64,000 bases of DNA from an uncultured Tenacibaculum sp. (lineage in GTDB: Bacteria > Bacteroidota > Bacteroidia > Flavobacteriales > Flavobacteriaceae): positions 310,001 through 374,000 of the forward strand of contig NZ_CANMLT010000004.1 in assembly GCF_947498805.1 (NCBI RefSeq), read 5' to 3'. This document shows, in pieces, positions 60,690 through 64,000 of this stretch (position 1 is its first letter; every line of letters starts with the position of its first letter). The position numbers and the translations under genes are program-made. The notes beneath the pieces were generated by a model that saw only the letters and a program-made list of their open reading frames with translations, did not search any database and had not been told where the DNA came from.

Positions 60690-62021
60690 GTTAGCCACTG
60701 GCTTTTTACTTTCCGCCAAATATTTTTCCTGCTATATCGTTGGGCATTGTTGGACCAGAGTCATCTTTTAGTAATCCTGTATCTGCTCTACTGAACAAGG
60801 ATTGCATAATTAAATTCTTGTCTTTTTCATCAACTGCATTATCTTTTATTAGAGCTAGATAAACATAGGTAAGTTGCTCTCTTTCCTCAGCATCTCTAGC
60901 CAAATGGAATGAACTAAATGCAACTTTATTCAACGCTCTTATACCAAAAGCTAGAAATGAAATAAATGTGATATAAACAACTGACCATTTTATTGCTTGT
61001 GCATTGCCTTTTATGAAACTTAATAGCATTCCTTCTGGTGTTAGCCATAACAAAAGATATAAAGTAACACAAGCGAAGGCAACAATTCCAATTAGCCAAT
61101 GGATAGCTTGCCAACCTTCTTTTTTCAAATCAGTCGCTCTAGTTTTCCAATATTCAGCTGGTTTTTTTAATCTTAAAAGTTCTTCGTAAGTGTGTTCAAG
61201 GTCAGATACTTTCTTTTTTGCACCTAGTTCTTTTTCTGTACCGTCGAACCAATCATTAAAAATGGACTCTTTATTGGATTTGAAATTGTCGAATTCTGTT
61301 TTAACTCCAATGATTTTATTTTCTTCATTTCCCTCAAACCAATCTGTGAAAAGTTGCTCCTTTTCGTTTTTTAGATTGTCAATTCTTTTAAGATGATTAA
61401 CCAAATCTCTTTCTGTATCACTTAATTGATTTTTAAAATCCGTTTTAAGTTTACTTAGAGAAGCTCTTTCCTTTTTTCTTCTTTCTGTTATTCCTGTCTT
61501 ATCCTTTAGTTCAAATTCATAAGCTAGTAGACTTCCAATAAAGGTATTTATATCATTTAGATTATTATTTTTTCTTATCAGATAGTTAAAAGCTCCATTA
61601 GCTGAATTTGGTAGGCGTTCCGACAAATCAATTAGAAATTTTGTATAAACTGAATCAAATGTGAAGTAATTATTGTTACTCTGCAATTGTGATTGTTCTG
61701 TCCTCCAAATATTGTTTAATTGTACCTCATTATGGCTGTAATAGAGATTGACAAAATTTTCAATTCTTATTTTTAGATTTGTAAAATGTTGTTTTGAAGA
61801 ATTAAGGACGTTTGGAATAGATGAATATTCTTTCCATCCATTTTCTTGCTTTGATAAGAATCTATGAATAGAACTTAATCCTTTAAATGATTCTTCAAAT
61901 TCTATGTGAGGATATCGAATTGTAATTTCAACCGAATTGAACCAATCTTTTTCTGGTGATTCAGCTATTTTCTTTCTTATTTCGGTTGTTGTCATATTTT
62001 GGTTTTTAGCTTGTGGCTAAC
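60690..62021. repeat. Inverted repeat flanking the DUF6161-like gene
   Basis: GTTAGCCAC at 60690-60698 and its complement GTGGCTAAC at 62013-62021 bracket the gene at 60706-61995; both are extended by a nearby GCT. Such pairs resemble the ends of gene cassettes seen between Bacteroidota genes, though nine bases is short. Confidence 0.4.
60706..61995 (-). CDS. Island gene 1: coiled-coil two-TM protein resembling DUF6161
   Basis: 429 residues. Residues 1-160 form a soluble mixed domain; about 165-295 is a charged coiled coil holding two similar units, FTDWFEG at 216-222 and FNDWFDG at 246-252. Two TM helices follow (about 299-318 and 337-354). The C-terminal cytosolic tail (FHLARDAEEREQLTYVYLAL, then NLIMQSLFSRADTGLLKDD) matches what I know as DUF6161, a family seen in mobile and defence-rich loci. 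It is the first gene of the two-gene operon, so a membrane sensor or anchor paired with the downstream putative nuclease is the simplest model. Not proven. Confidence 0.75.
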   Translation of the reverse strand: MTTTEIRKKIAESPEKDWFNSVEITIRYPHIEFEESFKGLSSIHRFLSKQENGWKEYSSIPNVLNSSKQHFTNLKIRIENFVNLYYSHNEVQLNNIWRTEQSQLQSNNNYFTFDSVYTKFLIDLSERLPNSANGAFNYLIRKNNNLNDINTFIGSLLAYEFELKDKTGITERRKKERASLSKLKTDFKNQLSDTERDLVNHLKRIDNLKNEKEQLFTDWFEGNEENKIIGVKTEFDNFKSNKESIFNDWFDGTEKELGAKKKVSDLEHTYEELLRLKKPAEYWKTRATDLKKEGWQAIHWLIGIVAFACVTLYLLLWLTPEGMLLSFIKGNAQAIKWSVVYITFISFLAFGIRALNKVAFSSFHLARDAEEREQLTYVYLALIKDNAVDEKDKNLIMQSLFSRADTGLLKDDSGPTMPNDIAGKIFGGK

Positions 62022-62160
62022 TTGTTTATAGATGCATAAAATACATCTTAATACACCCAGTAGATGCATAGTCGATATAAATTGTGCTTTTATACTTTTT
62101 TTAAAGGGTGGCTTAAATGTAAAAAGATTAAAAAAGTTAACTATGTGGGAAACCGTAATT

Positions 62161-62183
62161 AAAGTAAGGTTTTACCTTACTTT
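62161..62183. terminator. Perfect inverted repeat upstream of the island operon
   Basis: AAAGTAAGGT-TTT-ACCTTACTTT. Located in the 446-base gene-free stretch 61996-62441. No strong T-run follows on the plus strand, so it may be a terminator remnant or an operator for the two-gene operon. Otherwise this stretch holds only AT-rich sequence and the right arm motifs. Confidence 0.4.
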
Positions 62184-62340
62184 TCTCATTTGAAATAGTA
62201 TATTTGATTAACACCTGTAATACACACCCGCACTGTGTTTGAATAAATTAAATAAAATATTAATCAGAGTCATTTTATCTTTTAAAGCTTTGTAAAAACA
62301 GGTTTGTTCGGTAAGCAGGTGTTTTTTTTAATGGAAAATT

Positions 62341-62362
62341 GTACATAGCTTTGTACATAGAA
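62341..62362. repeat. Right arm-type motif pair (GTACATAG twice)
   Basis: GTACATAG-CTTT-GTACATAG-AA, 79 bases inside the right att repeat, matching the left-end pair in sequence, spacing and orientation. Confidence 0.5.
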
Positions 62363-62441
62363 TATATTAATTTGAGTCATTTTTAAAAACTCAAAGTTTT
62401 GTAAATCAGAAGTTAATAAAACGGGAAGATAAGAGTTTTAA

Positions 62442-62496
62442 ACTTAGGATCTAGTGCCGTGAGGCGTGGGGGTTCGACTCCCTTCACCCGTACTAA
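62442..62496. repeat. attR: 55-bp copy of the tRNA-Leu 3' part
   Basis: Perfect copy of 59286-59340. It lacks the acceptor 5' strand, the D arm and the start of the anticodon arm, so it is not a functional tRNA. It is the chromosomal remnant left after element insertion. Confidence 0.9.
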
Positions 62497-62500
62497 AAGA

Positions 62501-62530
62501 AAAAACCGAGATTTATAAATCTCGGTTTTT
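62501..62530. terminator. Ancestral tRNA-Leu terminator
   Basis: AAAAACCGAGATTTA and TAAATCTCGGTTTTT form a perfect 30-base palindrome with a T-run, four bases after the attR copy. Before insertion it would have ended the tRNA transcript. Confidence 0.85.
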
Positions 62531-62935
62531 TCTTTTATTGAGCACAACATAAGTACAACGCTTTTGAAAACTTAATTGAATCAAAAAAACAGTGCTATTT
62601 TTCTATTTTGTTAAAAATGGGTTTGACAAAAAAAGGATTTAAAATTGTGTGACTAAGCTTCTAGTTTTTGATTGTAGAAGTTGATGCTAAATGAATAATA
62701 TTGACTTAATTAATAGTATATCAGAATTAAAGCGTTACCTTTACGAGGTTCGAGTTGGACAACCTTTTGATTTTAAGGTGTTATTTTGAAATAACTTTCT
62801 GAGCTTTCTCTTTATTTTATTCCATCATTAACTTTATTTTTTTAAGTGTTTAGTAATAAACATGTTAGTATTTTCGTTTTATGGGGCTACTGATAGTTCT
62901 TCTTTAACGATTAAATAATAATTAAAAATATAGAA
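62531..62935 (+). other. Gene-free leader region of the second cold-shock gene
   Basis: No ORF of note. A promoter-like TATTTTCG at 62869-62876 (one mismatch to TAnnTTTG) lies 59 bases before the ATG. A weaker TACCTTTA near 62735 would give a ~190-base leader. The stretch is AT-rich with no strong hairpin noticed. Confidence 0.4.
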
Positions 62936-63130
62936 ATGCAAGAAGGTACAGTAAAATTTTTCAACGATTCGAAAGGATTCGGATTTATAACTTCATCAGA
63001 ATCTGGACAGGATATATTTGTTCATAATTCAGGATTAATTGATAACATTAATGAAGGCGATAAGGTCAAGTATGAGACTGAGAGAGGAAAAAAGGGAATG
63101 AATGCAGTTAATGTTGAAGTAGTAAGATAG
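62936..63130 (+). CDS. Cold-shock domain protein, second copy
   Basis: 64 residues, MQEGTVKFFNDSKGFGFITS with RNP1 KGFGFI and RNP2 IFVHNS. The serine or asparagine replacing the aromatic-adjacent His of the first copy (HFVHVS) and the extended leader suggest different regulation. It binds single-stranded nucleic acids. Two hairpins follow, and the sigma-factor gene begins 220 bases later. Confidence 0.9.
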   Translation: MQEGTVKFFNDSKGFGFITSSESGQDIFVHNSGLIDNINEGDKVKYETERGKKGMNAVNVEVVR

Positions 63131-63154
63131 AATCTTATAACAATATTTAAAATA

Positions 63155-63182
63155 TTTCCAAAGACGTTTGGAAATTCTTTTT
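63155..63182 (+). terminator. First terminator after the second cold-shock gene
   Basis: TTTCCAAA-GACG-TTTGGAAA followed by TTCTTTTT. Confidence 0.75.
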
Positions 63183-63193
63183 CATAGCAATTT

Positions 63194-63220
63194 CCCATTC
63201 AACTTTTGAGTGGGTTTTTT
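63194..63220 (+). terminator. Second tandem terminator
   Basis: CCCATTCAA-CTT-TTGAGTGGG (one T-G pair) followed by six T. Confidence 0.75.
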
Positions 63221-63350
63221 ATGAGAAAAACTTAATACTATTTTTAATCTAAAACCAAAGAATTATTCCCAAGGAAGTAATTCAATAAACTTCTTTTATA
63301 TACTAAGTTAAAAAAACGGCTTCATATATAAAATGTGTAAAATTTTAAAT

Positions 63351-64000
63351 ATGAGGCAGTTAAAAATATCAAAGCAAGTAACAAATAGAGAATCAAGATC
63401 TTTAGATAAATATTTACAAGATATTGGTAAGATAGAGTTAATAACTGCTGAAGAAGAAGTAGAATTAGCGCAAAGAATTAAATCTGGCGATATAGGAGCA
63501 TTAGAAAAATTGGTTAGTGCAAACCTTAGGTTTGTGGTTTCAGTAGCTAAGCAATATCAAAATCAAGGATTAAATCTACCAGACCTCATAAATGAGGGTA
63601 ATATTGGGTTAGTTAAAGCTGCTCAACGTTTTGATGAGACTAGAGGGTTTAAATTTATTTCTTATGCAGTATGGTGGATACGCCAATCAATACTTCAAGC
63701 CCTAGCTGAACAGTCTAGAATAGTAAGACTTCCTTTGAATAAGATAGGAAATATAAATAAGATTAATAAAGCTGTAGCTCGATTAGAGCAAGAAATAGAA
63801 AGAAAACCGTCAGCACAAGAAATATCTGCCGAGTTAGATATGACTATTACCGATGTTAAAGACTCTATTAAAATATCTGGAAGACATGTTTCAATGGATG
63901 CACCTTTAATTGAGGGTGAGAATTCTAATTTGTATGATATTTTAAATTCTGGAGAATTACCAAATTCAGATAAGGGCCTATTACTAGAGTCTCTGCAAAT
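63351..64000 (+). CDS. SigA/RpoD-like sigma-70 factor (C-terminus cut by window edge)
   Basis: 216 codons visible. The opening [20 protein letters not shown] is that of the Bacteroidota primary sigma factor, which lacks region 1.1. Region 2 shows [20 protein letters not shown], then [20 protein letters not shown] (2.3-2.4) and [15 protein letters not shown]; region 3 has [20 protein letters not shown]. Sequence is somewhat diverged in the linker ([19 protein letters not shown]), so this could be a second RpoD-like copy rather than the housekeeping one, which flavobacteria often duplicate. The gene runs off the window. Confidence 0.88.
   Translation, partial: MRQLKISKQVTNRESRSLDKYLQDIGKIELITAEEEVELAQRIKSGDIGALEKLVSANLRFVVSVAKQYQNQGLNLPDLINEGNIGLVKAAQRFDETRGFKFISYAVWWIRQSILQALAEQSRIVRLPLNKIGNINKINKAVARLEQEIERKPSAQEISAELDMTITDVKDSIKISGRHVSMDAPLIEGENSNLYDILNSGELPNSDKGLLLESLQ

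Larger units (their letters stand above)
59286..62496. mobile_element. tRNA-Leu-integrated mini-island, ~3.16 kb, no integrase
   Basis: The element lies between the two 55-bp repeats. It carries its own hairpin after the reconstituted tRNA, two minus-strand genes in an apparent operon, and matching tandem GTACAYAG motifs about 70-80 bases inside each end. There is no recombinase, replication or structural gene, so it must be mobilised in trans or be decayed. The original tRNA terminator is now stranded beyond the right-hand repeat at 62501. Confidence 0.8.

Noticed and set aside
62442..62496. Second tRNA-Leu gene
   Set aside because: Only the anticodon-to-3' part is present. Acceptor 5' strand and D arm are missing, so it is an att remnant.

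Overview
This window is chromosomal DNA from a low-GC marine-type member of the Bacteroidota, most likely family Flavobacteriaceae (Tenacibaculum/Polaribacter-like). The evidence is a gldA gliding-motility ATPase, a T9SS C-terminal sorting domain on a secreted metalloprotease, DnaE with a fused proofreading exonuclease, a short primary-type sigma factor without region 1.1, many DUF3857/DUF5686/putative-porin proteins, and repeated use of the Bacteroidota -7 promoter box TAnnTTTG. The genus call is inference. No rRNA, CRISPR array or insertion sequence was seen.

Layout. 1-2610 (minus): a monoacylglycerol-lipase-like hydrolase cut by the window edge, a small lipoprotein and pabB. 2688-7899 (plus): a 5-oxoproline (pyroglutamate) catabolic operon: DUF2891 lipoprotein, Nramp-like transporter without metal ligands, pxpA, pxpB, a PrcB-like lipoprotein and pxpC. 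8035-14751 (minus): membrane pyrophosphatase, soluble pyrophosphatase, a DUF5686 outer-membrane protein and pdhB. 14974-22300 (plus): etfBA behind a palindromic operator candidate, a bifunctional-nuclease/UVR protein, a CNT nucleoside transporter with an extra periplasmic domain, thyA, a DinB-like protein, folA and gldA. 22306-22843 is a cluster of intergenic palindromic repeats. 22843-27573 (minus): a small unknown protein and dnaE. 27818-29240: a cold-shock gene, then rpsP-rimM. 29262-39034 is a mixed housekeeping stretch: small unknowns, GNATs, PhnA, an NdpA-type nucleoid protein, rnhB, a porin and nhaC. 39115-42032: a YdjM-like membrane protein, a Cys/Met PLP enzyme and a divergent Lrp regulator. 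42047-49052 (minus): three tandem DUF3857/transglutaminase-like proteins and a DUF4407 protein. 49137-51454 (minus): a BlaR1-like M56 protease and BlaI repressor with dyad operators. 51563-52790 (plus): two small envelope proteins. 52860-59016 (minus): a 1486-residue secreted M43 metalloprotease and an M20 dipeptidase.

The most unusual part is 59255-62496. A tRNA-Leu(UAG) gene is followed 3.1 kb downstream by a perfect 55-bp copy of its 3' part. Between the copies lies a compact island with no integrase and only two genes in one operon: a coiled-coil, two-TM membrane protein resembling DUF6161, and a soluble protein with a PD-(D/E)xK-like motif. Both ends carry matching tandem GTACAYAG motifs that look like recombinase arm sites. 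I read this as a small non-autonomous integrative element whose cargo is a candidate two-gene defence or conflict system; the boundaries are directly visible, the function is inference. After the island come a second cold-shock gene and the start of a SigA-like sigma factor cut by the window end.

Gene cooperation: PxpABC opens 5-oxoproline to glutamate with ATP, and the Nramp-like protein is the obvious candidate importer. EtfAB moves electrons from acyl-CoA-type dehydrogenases. ThyA and FolA are coupled through dihydrofolate recycling. BlaI probably represses its own operon through TACA-AA-TGTA dyads that overlap the -7 box.
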